Origin: Agelaius tricolor
Lineage: Eukaryota > Chordata > Aves > Passeriformes > Icteridae
Reading direction: 5' to 3'
NCBI GenBank assembly: GCA_023055355.1
Contig: JALJCS010000050.1
Location: 1,240,001 to 1,304,000, forward strand
DNA: 64,000 nucleotides
The position numbers and the translations under genes are program-made. Positions within the stretch are counted from its first letter, which is position 1. Each line of letters begins with the position of its first letter. Below the pieces are notes generated by a model. It did no database searches, was not told the DNA's origin, and was given only the letters and a program-made list of their open reading frames with translations. Below, in pieces: positions 41,234 to 51,895 of the stretch.

Positions 41234-41377
41234 ACCCCAGCTCCATCCAGTGTGAAATCTCCAGGCTCTGCTCTGAAACTCAAAACCATGAGGAGAATGC
41301 GCGAGGCGGGCTGGGCTGCGCTCTCCAAAATGGACAGGAAAAGGAAAATTAAAGATGTTGTAAAGTTCTTTGCTTAA
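41234..41377 (+). CDS. SYCP1: SYCP1 exon 29 (terminal)
   Basis: Reads TPAPSSVKSPGSALKLKTMR, then AALSKMDRKRKIKD, ending at TAA 41,375-41,377, matching the mammalian MREDRWAVIAKMDRKKKLKE end. Acceptor TTCCTAG. Confidence 0.95.
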   Translation, partial: TPAPSSVKSPGSALKLKTMRRMREAGWAALSKMDRKRKIKDVVKFFA

Positions 41378-41606
41378 AATGCAGAAACACCCAGTGCCCT
41401 GGCATTGCTTGCAGGGTTGTTTTTCTCTCAGAGTTAGTGCTTTGTTGCATTTTTCTGTCATACTCAGTGTGTTCAATACTGTGTTCATTCCTTCACACAT
41501 ACGAACTTTATAGATCTATAACTGCAACCCCTGCAGAGCATTTTCCACCTTTCCTCCCTTGTGCTTCAAAATGTTGGGACAAAAATTGGCCAATTTGAAA
41601 TTTTGA

Positions 41607-41612
41607 AATAAA
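41607..41612 (+). terminator. Candidate SYCP1 polyadenylation signal
   Basis: AATAAA, 230 bp after the stop codon, is the first canonical signal downstream. Cleavage would fall 10-30 bp further on. Confidence 0.5.
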
Positions 41613-42515
41613 TAGAACTGCATAGAAAGTTGTTTCAAAGCTGTTTCTGGCATTAGAAAGTCTGGTTTTAAAGAACTTCTGTTCTTTTAAATTTACTCCA
41701 TTTTTCTTAACACATAAATACATAGTGGAAGAAATGTTGCTGTTCAATGTATGTTCTTTTACCTGAAGTCCTCTTGCTTTTTCCTGCATTTTAATGGCTG
41801 TTAGACCTGTCTTTTTAGACTGTTTTGTTTTCAGTATGTTAAAATGGTTTTGAAACTTCTAAAATTGCAGTAGAATTGCTTGTATTTAAAAAGATTTCAG
41901 CTTCATAAGGAGTAAAAGATGCACGGTATAAGATCGTGAAAACAATGTTAAGATGCCATTAAATTGTTTATCTGAAATATCAAGTATGGGACTATTTGTT
42001 ATTGCTTTAAATATTTTAACACAGACAGAAATCACCCACCAGCTTTCCTAGGGACCAGCAGAAGTCCAAGGATAGATTAGAACATCTATTTCTGTATTAA
42101 TCCTTGATTAATCTTGGTTTCACAACAGCGACAAACCCTACTTCACAGCCTAGACATAACAAGAAAACTACATGTTAAAATATAATGCAAAATCAAAAAT
42201 CCCAAATGCAGGTGAAGTGGGAAGCAAAATAGATTTGTTTTCTTCTTTTTGTGTAGTCTTAGGGATAGGCCAGTAGTTTGGGTTCCTTATGTTGAGCTGT
42301 TGAGCAGCGATGTAAATGAGATTTGTTATTGTATGTAGCTAACAAATATTGTGCAGAGATCTGGAAGAATCTGCTGTGCTTTCCCCATGAGCACTTGAAA
42401 GTGAAAAATGGAAGTTTGTACTGCCCACTTCTGGACTCAAACAGTAACTAATCAACTAGAGCCTTGGTATTTCCTAGGGACATGAATCCATGGGATATCA
42501 CAGAATTCTCCTGAT
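41613..42515. other. Downstream of SYCP1, no gene seen
   Basis: AT-rich unique-looking DNA with no open frame showing a known domain. Confidence 0.5.
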
Positions 42516-43475
42516 CCTGTGAGTGTGTCCTGTGAGGTGCTGTGTAAATCACCTGAAAAAGTACAAAAATATTGCCAGCAACACTGCAGAAAGCTTGCAG
42601 GAAATGCAAGCAGCAGGGAAGGGTGTAAAATCCCATCTGCCCGTTTCTGTGCCTGATTTTATTTATGGGCTGAGGGTGCCCTGCTTGCTGCCATGGCCAC
42701 AGTGCACAGCTCCATCTCTCCTGTCTCCTTCTCTGGCCTCAGGCCCAGTTCCTTGGAGCACCCCATGGGGGAGAATCCTGGCAGTGAAAGAGACAAAGAG
42801 CCCAAACTCCTGGGCTCAGACTCAGACAGGTCCATGGGGGAAGGAAAAGCTGTGCAAGGAAGCAAAACCAGGAATTCATTCCCTGCTTCCCACGGGCAGG
42901 TGGGTGTTCATCCGTGCCCAGGTGAGCAGGGCTCCAGCCCAGGCAATGGTGACCTGGGGACACAAATGCCATCACTGCCAGCATCCCCCCCCTTTCTGCT
43001 TCTTCCCCCTCTTTCCAGACTGATTCTTCTTCCACATGGTCTGGGAATGCCCTGGGGTCAAGTCAGGTCACTGTCCCAGCTGCGTCTCTGCCCCTTTCTG
43101 GTGCTCCCCAAGCCCTCGCTGCCAGGGCAGGATGAGGAACAGGAAAGGCCTCGGCTCTGGGCAGGAACAAAACCTCCTGGAACCTTCCCTCTGTTTCCAG
43201 GCCAAATCCAAGCCCTGCCCCAGAGAAGCCCCTGGAAGGAAGTTCAGTCTCCCCAGCCCAAAGCAGTCCCCAGTGCCCATCCCCAGCACCAGGCACTGCC
43301 TTCCCCAGGGCGTCTCCTCTAGGAAAGGGATGGCTCAGCGAGCACCAGGCCGATGGCGATTGCAGCTCGGGGGAAAACAGGCGGGAGGGGATCCCTGCTT
43401 GGAGTTCCAGGGGTGCTTTATGGGCCAACACACCCGAGGGGTCCAGGCACCAAGAACCAAGAACAAAGCAGGGTC
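42516..43475. other. GC-rich segment, no gene recognised
   Basis: Composition shifts to GC-rich here. Long overlapping open frames occur on both strands, but none has recognisable domains or codon structure. I see no gene. Confidence 0.4.
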
Positions 43476-43865
43476 CAGGCTTTTATATGGGACAAGGGAG
43501 GGGGAGCTTTGGTGTCGCCATGATATTTTCTGAAACTGAGAAGCTGAGAAGCCTCACAGCAAAAGAAAAACAAGAATTATCTGCTGCTGTGGAATGCAAC
43601 AGGTGCATCTTTGATTGGTCCATGTTGGTTGTTTCTAATTAATGGCCAATCACAGTCAGCTGGCTCGGACTCTCGGAGAGTCATGAGCTTTTGTTATCAT
43701 TCTTTTCTATTCCCTGCTTGCCTTCTGATGAAATCCTCTCTTCAATTCTTTTAGTATAGTTTTAATATATCATTTTCTTTTAAGATAATATATATCATCA
43801 ATAATAAATCAGCTTTCTGAAACATGGAGTCAAGATTCTCGTCTCTTCCCTTGTCCTGGGACCCC
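43476..43865. mobile_element. Probable LTR-derived sequence
   Basis: Promoter-like signals crowd this stretch. A minus-strand TATAAAA (43,487-43,481), two CCAAT-type boxes near 43,614 and 43,645, and a plus-strand AATAAA near 43,802 are followed by a GT- and C-rich stretch. This is the mix seen in solo LTRs, but I could not fix termini or a target duplication, and two overlapping elements are possible. Confidence 0.35.
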
Positions 43866-44589
43866 TGCAAACACCAGCGCACTTTGGGCCTGAGGGCCAA
43901 TGGGCAGAGGGAACAAGGGTGGTGCAAAGGCGGGACAAAAGGGCAGCAACCAACTGGGATTCAGGGGAGGAGCTGCAGGCAATGGGAACCAATAGGAAGG
44001 CAGGAGTGGGGAACATTCTAGAACTGGGGAGGAGAACAAGGATGATGGAACTTGGGTCATCAACATGTAAGGGACACGATGCCACCAGGACACACAGCAG
44101 GGGACAATGCCACCACACCTGCGGGGACGCTGCCACCAGGACGCCTCCAGTGACACCCAGCATGGGCCCACATGGCCCCTGTGGGTGACACTGACCCTTG
44201 CCCTGTCCCCAGGGGCGGTTGGGGTCCCCTGAGCGCGGTGGCCCTGGGACACCCTGGTGGCTGTCACTCTCTCCTGGGCCACTTGTCACCAGCTGAACAA
44301 GTTCCCATCCTGCCCTGGTGGGTGGTGACATTTGGCTGGGACACCACAATGGTGGCAGGGGGGACGTGGTGGCAGGAACTGCATCAGGCAGCGCCATGGC
44401 TGAGATGAAGGTGCTGGTGGCACTGTGGTGGCACAGGTGGTGGCCTTGATGCTGTCCCAGTTCATGTCCCCATCCATGATCATGTCCTCCCATGTCACCA
44501 TCCATGGCTGTGTCCCCCCCCATGTCCCTGTCCATGGCCACTTCCAACTCAGGTCCCCACCCAGGGCTGTGTCCCCACGTGTTCCTATC
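43866..44589. other. GC-rich, weakly repetitive segment
   Basis: Short irregular repeats built on CCATGTCC / CCATGGCC units are concentrated at about 44,450-44,545. No gene recognised. Confidence 0.45.
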
Positions 44590-44957
44590 CAAGCCTTAGT
44601 TCAATGTCTTGATTTTTACCCCAATTTCAGGGCTTTCAAAGGTATGAACAGAAACCTTTGTGTTTGAAGGCAAAACCAAAAGGATTTATGTGTCCCTGCC
44701 AGAAGAGCATCCACGTGCTTGGGTGGGTGAGAAGAACCTTTTTTGGAGGGGTTTCCAACCCCACTGTCTCCAAAATCATGGGTTTTGCCCCAGTCTGACC
44801 CGATTTGGTTGTAGAAGATGCCTGTGGGGCAGAGAGAATTAAAATGATGGATTGGTATTGGAGAAGACCTCCAAGGCCACCCAGCGTTACTTGATGCCAC
44901 CAGGAAGACGCAAGAAGTGAGATTTTTCTGGGGTCAGAAGTCGACAAATCTGCTCCA

Positions 44958-45261
44958 TGTCGCTATAGGACATGAAACAACACGAGCGCACACACCACTG
45001 TTCTCAAGGTGAGAAAAGGGAAGTTTATTTCCTGACTCCAACATTTATAGTTTTCCAAAAGTGACAGTGGATTGGAGGGTGACAGTGCCACCTCTCCAAT
45101 GACACTGGACAAACCAACAGTCCATCAAATTTCTTCTCCTCCATAAAAGAATGCAAAACAATAAGTTATTTACAGGAAGTATGTGAGAAAGTTTGCTACA
45201 AGAATGTAAACATCAGAAGGCTTAGAAAAATCTTCAAAAGTCAGGGCGACAGCTCTCCACA
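44958..45261 (-). mobile_element. Solo LTR (about 304 bp)
   Basis: The minus strand starts TGTGGAGAGCTGTCGCC. It has a TATA box (ACTATAAATG, about 45,045) and AATAAA (about 45,030), and ends ...TATAGCGACA. This order and spacing are typical of a retroviral LTR. I found no clear target duplication, so the ends are tentative. Confidence 0.7.
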
Positions 45262-45493
45262 ATGGATTTCTGATGTTGGTCTGTGGGTGTGTCCAGGTGC
45301 TCACGGGGAGCCAGGAGCCAGCCAGGTGTCTTCCTAACACAAATCAGCAGCACCACAGATCACCAGGGCTCTGCCCAACGGGGTCACTGGGGATCATCCA
45401 CTGCTGATCCTCCAATGAGGGATGGAGCTGTGGAGCTGGAGCAGCACACAAAGCTCTTCCCGCCCTGGGAGCACTCCCACAGCTTCCCTCAGT

Positions 45494-45499
45494 GCTGGA
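45494..45499 (+). repeat. Target-site duplication GCTGGA, left copy
   Basis: GCTGGA flanks the solo LTR here and at 46,164-46,169. The paralogous sequence near 48,933-48,946 (CAGTGCTGGCTGCGTTGG) shows the unoccupied site. Confidence 0.9.
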
Positions 45500-46163
45500 T
45501 GAAGCGGTCCAGCTGGAGAAAGATTGATTGATTGTCCTTCTCGGACGTCCCGGCCGGCTGTCCAGCACCGCTAGCAGTAGGGGGGCACTATCCCGATCTC
45601 CGTGGTTGGGGACAGCACCTAAGGCAAACGCTCTGTGCCATGACAGCAGTGTTACCTTGTGGCAGGACATGGCTTGGCTTATGGCTACAGTCAGCAGAAA
45701 TGAGAGAGCGCTCTCCAGCTGTGGTGAATCCAGGTTTATTGGGTCCCAGGGGAAACCGACAACCAAAGAGAGCGAGGGGGAAGTTGCAACAGCTTATAAG
45801 GAGGGAGGGACACAGGGGAGGAGTCAGTCCTTGGACGAATAGGGTTTCAGAGGGGAGTGGGATACAAAAGATTGACTTAGGGAAAACCCCAATGGGGATA
45901 ACTTGAGGGTGGGGCCCCAGCCCCTGAGCCAATCACTCGACGCTCTAGCTGAAAGTTTCTAGAGAGTTCTAGAGAGAAGGGTGGGAGCGCCGAGTGACGG
46001 ACAGGGCACTGGGGAGGGATTTGAGAAAGGGTACATTAATCTCCAAGACAACTGGGGAGGAGTTGGGATAACTGGCAGCATAAAGGAGGAAAGGGAGAAC
46101 CAGGGCAGAACCATTGCATGATAGGGGGAACAGAACAGTCCAACTTATACAGACAACACAACA
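45500..46163 (-). mobile_element. Solo LTR related to ERV2, inserted in the zinc-finger gene
   Basis: The minus strand begins TGTTGTGTTGTCTG and shares blocks with the ERV2 LTR, such as CCAATCACTCGAC and CCAAGACAACTGGGGAGG (plus strand). It is an older member of the same or a sister family. A 6-bp duplication (GCTGGA) flanks it. It sits inside the codons of the last zinc finger. Confidence 0.9.
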
Positions 46164-47054
46164 GCTGGATGCATTGGTGTTGGGTCAAGGCTGACCTCTG
46201 GGAGAAGCTCTTCCCACACCAGGCACACTCATAGGGCCTCTCCCCACTGTGGATGCGCTGGTGGGCACTCAGGTGGGCACTCGTCCTGAAGCTCTTCCCA
46301 CACTCCCCACACTCGTAGGGCCGTTCCCCCGTGTGGCTCCTCTGGTGGGCAGTCACTTCATAGCTGGTCTCGAAGCTCTTCCCACACCTGGGAGACTCGT
46401 AGGGCCTCTCCCCGGAGTGGATGAGCTGGTGCCTGAGGAGGCTGCACTTGTCCCTGAAGCCCTTCCCGCAGTCGGGGCATCGGAAGGGCCTCTCCTCTGT
46501 GTGAGTGCGCTGGTGATGGAGGAGATTGGAGCTGATCTGAAACCTCTTGCTGCATTCATCACACTCGTAGGGCCATTCCCCGTGTGGCTCCTCTGGTGGA
46601 AAATCAGGCTGGATCTGGCTCTGAAGCTCTTCCCACACTCAGGACATCCGTAGGGCCTCTCCCGGTGTGGACGCGCTGGTGGCGGATCAGGTTGGAGTTG
46701 TGGCTGAAGCTCTTCCCACACTGCCCACACTCATAGGGCCTCTCCCTGGTGTGGATTCCCATGTGGGAGTTCAGGCGGGAGCTCCACCTGAAGCTCTTCC
46801 CACATTCCGAGCACTTGTGGGACTTCTCCCCATCCTGAAGCTGCTCAGGGACCCCCAACTCTGACCTGTGGTCACCTTCCCGGCCCAAGGTGGGTCTTTC
46901 CTCCTCGGATCCCCGTGATCTGCGTTTGCAGCCCCTCCTTGTGTGGGATCTCGGGGACTTTTCCTCCCCGTTGGATTCCTGTGCCCTGGAGCCACTCCAA
47001 ACGGGCCTCAGCCACCAGGTTCTGCTGTGGGGATTTGTCCTCCCTGCTCTCCAT

Positions 47055-48105
47055 GCTCAGCTCCTTCCCTGGGGGAGGAAGGACAAGGAGAGGATGGGAT
47101 TTGCCTCCGTGCCACAGGGAAGGGGAAGGAGATCCCCCCAGTGCATCCCTGGCTGGACAGCATCAGCAGTGGGGCTGTCCTGCAGCCGGGGGCCGTGCTG
47201 GGCTGGGAGATGGAGCAGGAGAGAGGGGGAAAGGGGCACTGACTTCCTCCTCACCTGCCTGGGTGTCCTGGGGCATCTTCTTCCTCCTCGCAGCCTCCTC
47301 CGCCACCTGGCCAAGGTTTGGGAATGGGAAATCCTGGTTTGGGGGGCAAAACAAGGGCTGAGCGTGTCGGGTTTGATGGTCCCGGTGCCCAAGTGCAGCT
47401 GGAGAAGTCAGCGCCCCTTTCAGCCTCGGGGGGCCCGGACCCCGCTCATCCCCAGCCTCCCCCACCCCTCCAGGCTGCCGGGGGTCCCTCTGCACCGGGA
47501 TCGCCCCTCTCCGCCATGGATTTGGGGCGACTCCCCCTCCCCGCTCACCTGCGCCTTCCGGAGGGGGCGGAACCGGGGCAGCCGCGGCCCGAGCGGGAGA
47601 ACCGCGTGGGGTTGGTGCTGCGGCTCCTCCTCCCGCTGCTCCTCTTCCTCCTCCTCTGGCCCTCCTCTTCCTCTTCTTCCCGCTCCTCTCTCTCTCTTTC
47701 CCTTTCCTTTTCCTCCTCCTCTGGCCCTCCTCTCCCTCCCGCTCCTCCTCCGCTCCCAGCCCGGCCCGGGCAGTGCCGGCACCCAAAAGCAGCCGCGTTC
47801 TGGCCTGGGGGGGTTCCAAAGCGGCCCAGCCACGCCCGGCACTGGGAGCGATACTGGGAGCACTGGGAACGATGGTGAGAGCAGCGGGCGGGAACTGGGA
47901 GCGCTCTCCCTGCCGGTCCCGCTCTTACTGGGAGCACTGGGAGGGAACTGGGAGCAAACAGCGCCCGGACGCGGCTGCAGCCGGCGGGGGTGGGGCCGAA
48001 GCTGAGGGCGTGGTTATGCAAATCAGGGAGCATTTGTGCGCTGGGATTGGTGGGCGGGAGCAGGGCGGAATTTGCACGGTCACGTGAGGGGCGAGGGGGG
48101 CCGGA
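47055..48105. other. CpG- and GC-rich region upstream of the zinc-finger gene
   Basis: A probable promoter-side region of the minus-strand zinc-finger gene. It holds polypyrimidine low-complexity DNA (CCTCCTCTTCC-type, 47,625-47,755) and short GGGAGCACTGGGA repeats near 47,845-47,960. Long open frames here follow from the composition. Confidence 0.5.
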
Positions 48106-48119
48106 GCGATGGCGGCGGC

Positions 48120-48345
48120 GTCCGGGGAGAGGGAACCGGGAATGGGGACAGGGAATGGGGAGTGGGGACAGGGAATGGGAATGGGGACAGGGAATGGGAA
48201 TGGGAGATGGGCAATGGGGATGCGAGATGGGCAATGGGGAATGGGAATGAGAATGGGGACCGGGATTGGGAATGGGGACAGGGAATGGGAATGAGGAATG
48301 GGGAATGGGGACAGGGGACAGGGAATGGGGCCTGTACTGGGAATG
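48120..48345. repeat. G-rich minisatellite (GGGAATGGGGACA-type units)
   Basis: Units of GGGAATGGGGACAGGGAATGG with six-base GGGAAT substeps are repeated throughout. The plus strand has closely spaced G-runs and could form G-quadruplexes. Confidence 0.92.
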
Positions 48346-48654
48346 GAGCAGGACGGGACTGGGAGTGGGGTGACACGGGAAGGGGCGGAGGAAAGGGGAG
48401 TGACAGCAGGGAGGGGGGTATCCGCTACAGGGGACACCAGGAAGTGGGACAAGGGGACACAGGGACAGTTCCAGGCCGGGAAGTCCTTGATCAGCAGCCC
48501 CAGAATCTCCACCAGCATCTTCCAAAGCACCCGGAGCCGCTCGGCCTCGTGTCCCCAAAGCCCTGAGCAAGCCCCAAGTCCTTCCCAGGAACTCTCAGCT
48601 CCCTCGGACCCAGCATCCCCCACACCTCTGGAACAGCCCCCCACTTCTCAAGCC

Positions 48655-49010
48655 CCATCTTAGTTCAACATCTTTATTTTTACCCAGGTTTTGGGTAAAA
48701 GCTTGGAAAGAATGAAGAAATGTGAAAAGAAGACCCAGGCCATGAGGAGCCAGGAGGATGTGGAGCCCCCAGCCAGGTGTCTTCCCACCAGGGATCACCG
48801 GCACCACGGATCACCGGGGCTCTGCCCACCGGGGTCACTGGGGATCATCCAGCGCGGATCCTCCCATGGGGATGGAGCTGGAGCAGCGCACGGAGCTCTT
48901 CCCACACTGGGGGCACTGGCAGGGCTTCCCTCAGTGCTGGCTGCGTTGGTGTTGGGTCAAGGCTGACCTCTGGGAGAAGCTCTTCCCACACCCGGTACAA
49001 TTGTAGGGGC
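48655..49010 (-). pseudogene. Truncated paralogue of the zinc-finger gene (3' end only)
   Basis: This matches the 3' part of the pseudogene at 44,590-47,054, including the last finger (CGKSFSQRSALTQHQ), the sequence around the LTR insertion point, and the downstream region beginning near TTAGTTCAACATC. No further fingers lie upstream; homology ends where the 45-bp minisatellite begins. It is a partial duplicate on the same strand. Confidence 0.8.
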
Positions 49011-49030
49011 TGTGACATCCCAGGAACAGG

Positions 49031-49210
49031 GCTGGGATGGGCTCTGGTGCCTGGGACATCCCCAGCAGCAGCGGGGCTGGGATGGGCTCTGGTGCCTGGG
49101 ACATCCCCAGCAGCAGCAGGGCTGGGATGGGCTCTGGTGCCTGGGACATCCCCAGCAGCAGCAGGGCTGGGATGGGCTCTGGTGCCTGGGACATCCCCAG
49201 CAGCAGCGGG
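49031..49210. repeat. 45-bp minisatellite, four units
   Basis: Four near-identical 45-bp units begin at 49,031, 49,076, 49,121 and 49,166 with GCTGGGATGGGCTCTGG. The period is a multiple of three, so all six frames repeat without shift and give spurious long ORFs. A partial unit flanks it on the left. Confidence 0.95.
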
Positions 49211-49681
49211 GCTGGCTGTGATGCTCTCCAGTGCCTGGGCCGTGCCCAGGGGTGCTGCTGGCTGGGGTTGGGTTGGTGCCTGTGCAGTGCCCAGGGCAGG
49301 GTCACAGCGGGGCAGCTCTCAGTGTCCCCAGCAGGCCACGCTGTCCAGGGCAGCCGTGCCAGCGCTCGCTGCGCACTCGGGGCAGGCTGGGCTGGACGGG
49401 GCTCGGGGCACAAACGCCGCCCCCGGGGCTGGGCTCTGCCCCTGCCTCTGGGGCCCAGCCCCTGCTGGCAGCGCCTTGGGCAGGGCACGGGGCTGCTGCT
49501 GGCCCAGGGGGACAGGCCTTGCCCCCTGCCAGCTGCCCGGGCCCCTCGGGTCCCTGTGCCACAGCCCTGTGCCTCCTGTCCCCGCTACTCCCCGCCACCT
49601 CCACTCCCTCCATCAAAGCCCCACTCAACCTCTGCACTGTGACCTCTGGAAAGAACAAAAGAACAGGAAAGAAAGAATGAG

Positions 49682-49858
49682 AGAGGGAAAGGAGAAAGGA
49701 AAGGAGAAAGGAAAGGAAAGGAAAGGAAAGGAAAGGAAAGGAAAGGAAAGGAAAGGAAAGGAAAGGAAAGGAAAGGAAAGGAAAGGAAAGGAAAAGAAAG
49801 GAAAGGAAAGGAAAGGAAAGGAAAAAGGAAAGGGGAAAGGAAAAAGAGTAAAAAGAAA
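49682..49858. repeat. (GGAAA)n pure purine tract
   Basis: About 175 bp of GGAAA pentanucleotides with a few AAAGA interruptions, all purine on the plus strand. Mirror-symmetric purine tracts can form triplex (H-)DNA. Confidence 0.97.
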
Positions 49859-50059
49859 AGAGAAACATGTAGCCATTTGGCCCTGCCTGGATGCCAGGCA
49901 CCCACCAAAGCTGCTCTCTCACTCGCCTCCAGAGATGGACAGGAGAAAAAACAGAATGAAGGCTTCATGGCTTGAGTTAAGGACTGGGACAGATCATTCA
50001 GCAAATGCCATCATAGGCAAAACATTTTTGAAATTACAGGTATTAATTGAATTTCTTTC

Positions 50060-50975
50060 TATCCAGATCAGGGCAGGATAGTGAGAAGTAAAATAAAGCT
50101 TCACAAACACCTTCTGCCTGTTCCTCCCTCCTTCCCAGCTCTGCTCCTCCCCCAGTGGTGCAGGCAGACAGGCACTGGGGGCTCTGCTCCGTTCATCACC
50201 CGTTGTTTCTCTGCTGCTCGGGGAGAGGAGTCGTTCCCCTGCTGTGCCAGGGGTCCCTCCTGAGACACTTCTCCATGAACTTCTGCAGGGTGAGTTCATC
50301 TCACGGACAGCAGCTCTTCACAAACTGCTGCAGCTGCCTCACTCTCCCAGGGGCTCACAAGTCCTGCCAGGACCCTGCTCCAGCGTGGGCTCCTCTCTCC
50401 ACGGCTTTGCAGGTCCCTGCTGGGTCCCTCTCCAGCACAGGTTTCTCATGGGGTCCCAGCCCCTGCTCAGGCACCCCCTGCTCCAGCACGGGCTCCTCCA
50501 GGCGCTGCAGGTGCATCTCTGCTCTCCGGGCCCTCCATGGGCTGCAGGGGCCCAGCTGCCTCCCCAGGGGCTGCCCAGGGAATCTCAGGGCAATCAGCTC
50601 CAGCCCCTGGAGCAGCTCCTGCCCCTCCTCCTGCCCTGCCCTGGGGTGTGCAGAGTTGTTCCTCTCACGTGTTCTCACCCTGCTCTTCCCTGCTCACAGT
50701 TACACCTACACCATCACCCATTTTCCTAAATCTCTTGCCCCAAAGGTGTTACCACCATTTCCAAGTGGCCCAGCTTTGCCCAGCGGCCGGTGCATCCTGG
50801 AGCTGGCTGGAATTGACTCTGTGGGACACAGAGGAGCAGCTGCTTCCAGCAGCCTCTCACAGAAGGTGCTCCTCGAGCTCCCCTTACCAAAACCTGGCCA
50901 TGCAAACCAAGTATAAGCATGGCAGGGTTTTTATTACCATTATTAATTCTTCTTTTTGCTATTGTCACTATTATT
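50060..50975. other. GC-rich repeat-like DNA, no gene recognised
   Basis: It contains phrases of the form CTGCTCCAGCACGGGCTCCTCCAGG, repeated loosely near 50,380-50,520. They resemble dispersed bird repeats, but I could not assign a family. Confidence 0.35.
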
Positions 50976-50979
50976 GCCC

Positions 50980-51290
50980 CTGTGATGTCACACTGCCCCT
51001 GTGATGTCACAGAGCCAACTCTATGTCACCGTGTGACGTCATACAGCAGTGCTGTGAAATCACAGAAGACTGATATCCCAAAGTCACCCTGTCATGTCAC
51101 AATCTGTTTTGTGACGTCACAGCCTGCTCTATGATGTCACACAGCCACTAGGTGATGTCACAACCCACTCTCTGATGCCACAGAGCCACCCTCTGTGATG
51201 GCAGACTCTTCTCTATGGCCTCATAATATGCTCTGTGATGTCACAGCTAGTTCTGTGATGTCACCATCCCCTCAGTGATGTCACAACCCT
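50980..51290. repeat. Degenerate array of palindromic TGTGAYGTCACA (CRE-like) units
   Basis: About thirteen units spaced roughly 20-25 bp apart centre on TGTGATGTCACA or close variants. Two contain the full CRE core TGACGTCA or nearly so (about 51,033 and 51,111). CRE is the CREB/ATF binding site. Spacers vary, but the palindrome is kept better than the spacers. Confidence 0.88.
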
Positions 51291-51299
51291 CAAGAACTC

Positions 51300-51895
51300 A
51301 GTTCTAATAAAACACTGAAGTTTCTTGTACTTTGAAGAGATCCCTGTCAGGGACACAACTGAGAAAGTGTCCCCAGGTTCCAGCTAGAGCAGAACACTGC
51401 AGGCAGTGATGCCAGGTGGCACAAACAAGGCAAAGGTGTCTCTGGTGCTGAGCACACCTGGATGTGTTTCAGGAATGCAAAGGGCCAAGGCCTGGCCAGG
51501 CAGATCCTGTCCCTCCCTCCTGGCTCAGGGCTCTTCCCGGGATAGGCACTGGCATGTGGGGATGTGCAATGCCAGGGGCAGGACCGTGGGGCGGTCCCTG
51601 CCAGGCTGCTGAGCAGGGACAAGGAGGCCATGAGGCCCCAGGCCTGCAAGGGTCACTTGTCCCCTCCTGGCCCCAGGCCCAGCAGCCATGGCCAAAGTGC
51701 TGCCCAAGCTGGCTCTGGCAGGGCTGTCTTGCAGCTGCTGCCCATCCCTGTGCCCTGTGCAGCCCAGGCTGTCCCACGGTGTCCCTGCCCTGCGCCTCTG
51801 TCCCTGCAGGCTGTGGGCATCCCCCGGCTGCCCCACCTGGCTGGGCCCTTCCTTTGCTGACAGCTCTGCCTGGCCACTGCATGGTGTTTGCAGGG
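51300..51895. other. GC-rich segment with homology to 54,775-55,020
   Basis: Phrases such as GAGAAAGTGTCCCCAGG and the following 40 bp recur near 54,788, so this is a dispersed repeat of unknown family. No gene recognised. Confidence 0.45.

Larger units (their letters stand above)
3588..41377 (+). pseudogene. SYCP1: SYCP1 locus (synaptonemal complex protein 1), intact in outline but with disabling changes
   Basis: SYCP1 is the transverse-filament protein of the meiotic synaptonemal complex. It has a long central coiled coil, with the C-terminus on lateral elements and the N-terminus at the central element. Twenty-nine exons (about 2.63 kb of coding sequence, about 876 codons; mammalian proteins are near 975) match it in order from MEKENRFKLFMPPR to the basic C-terminus ending at TAA 41,375-41,377. 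Introns hold ERV1, a CR1 and ERV2; elsewhere in them I recognise only simple repeats. Odd points: a short exon expected after exon 1 was not found; one extra base lies in the A5 run at 25,441-25,445; TAG at 38,883 is in frame; and expected GT donors are absent at 27,070 and 29,818. Skipping or cryptic sites could rescue some of these but not the frameshift. I type it as a probable pseudogene, though a base error at 25,441 would change that. Confidence 0.72.
44590..47054 (-). pseudogene. C2H2 zinc-finger gene, frameshifted and split by two LTRs
   Basis: On the minus strand the gene starts [17 protein letters not shown] (47,054), an N-terminus seen in many bird C2H2 zinc-finger proteins. About eight fingers linked by TGE(R/K)PY-type linkers follow (46,830-46,170). 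The frame changes at least three times: near 46,885, 46,660 and 46,590. Finger 6 lacks a zinc cysteine (ESPRC). The last finger is cut by an LTR at 45,500-46,163, with its downstream part at 45,262-45,499. A second LTR (44,958-45,261) separates the 3' region at 44,590-44,957. Such proteins bind DNA in the nucleus, but this copy is broken. Confidence 0.87.

Noticed and set aside
42693..43533. Open frames of 165-209 codons downstream of SYCP1
   Set aside because: Multiple overlapping frames in GC-rich DNA, with no domain, splice pattern or promoter linked to them.
44958..45261. Target-site duplication for the solo LTR
   Set aside because: Flanks CTCCA and ATGGA do not match in direct orientation; no other 4-6 bp repeat fits the termini.
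47163..47819. Arg/Glu-rich 218-codon ORF on the minus strand
   Set aside because: It is produced by the CCTCCTCTTCC low-complexity tract; there is no homology and no splice context.
49031..49210. Regular repeats considered as a CRISPR-like array
   Set aside because: There are no unique spacers, the units are contiguous, and the DNA is eukaryotic.
48777..50081. 434-codon plus-strand ORF
   Set aside because: It runs through the zinc-finger remnant (antisense), the 45-bp minisatellite and the (GGAAA)n tract; it is an artefact of frame-neutral repeats.
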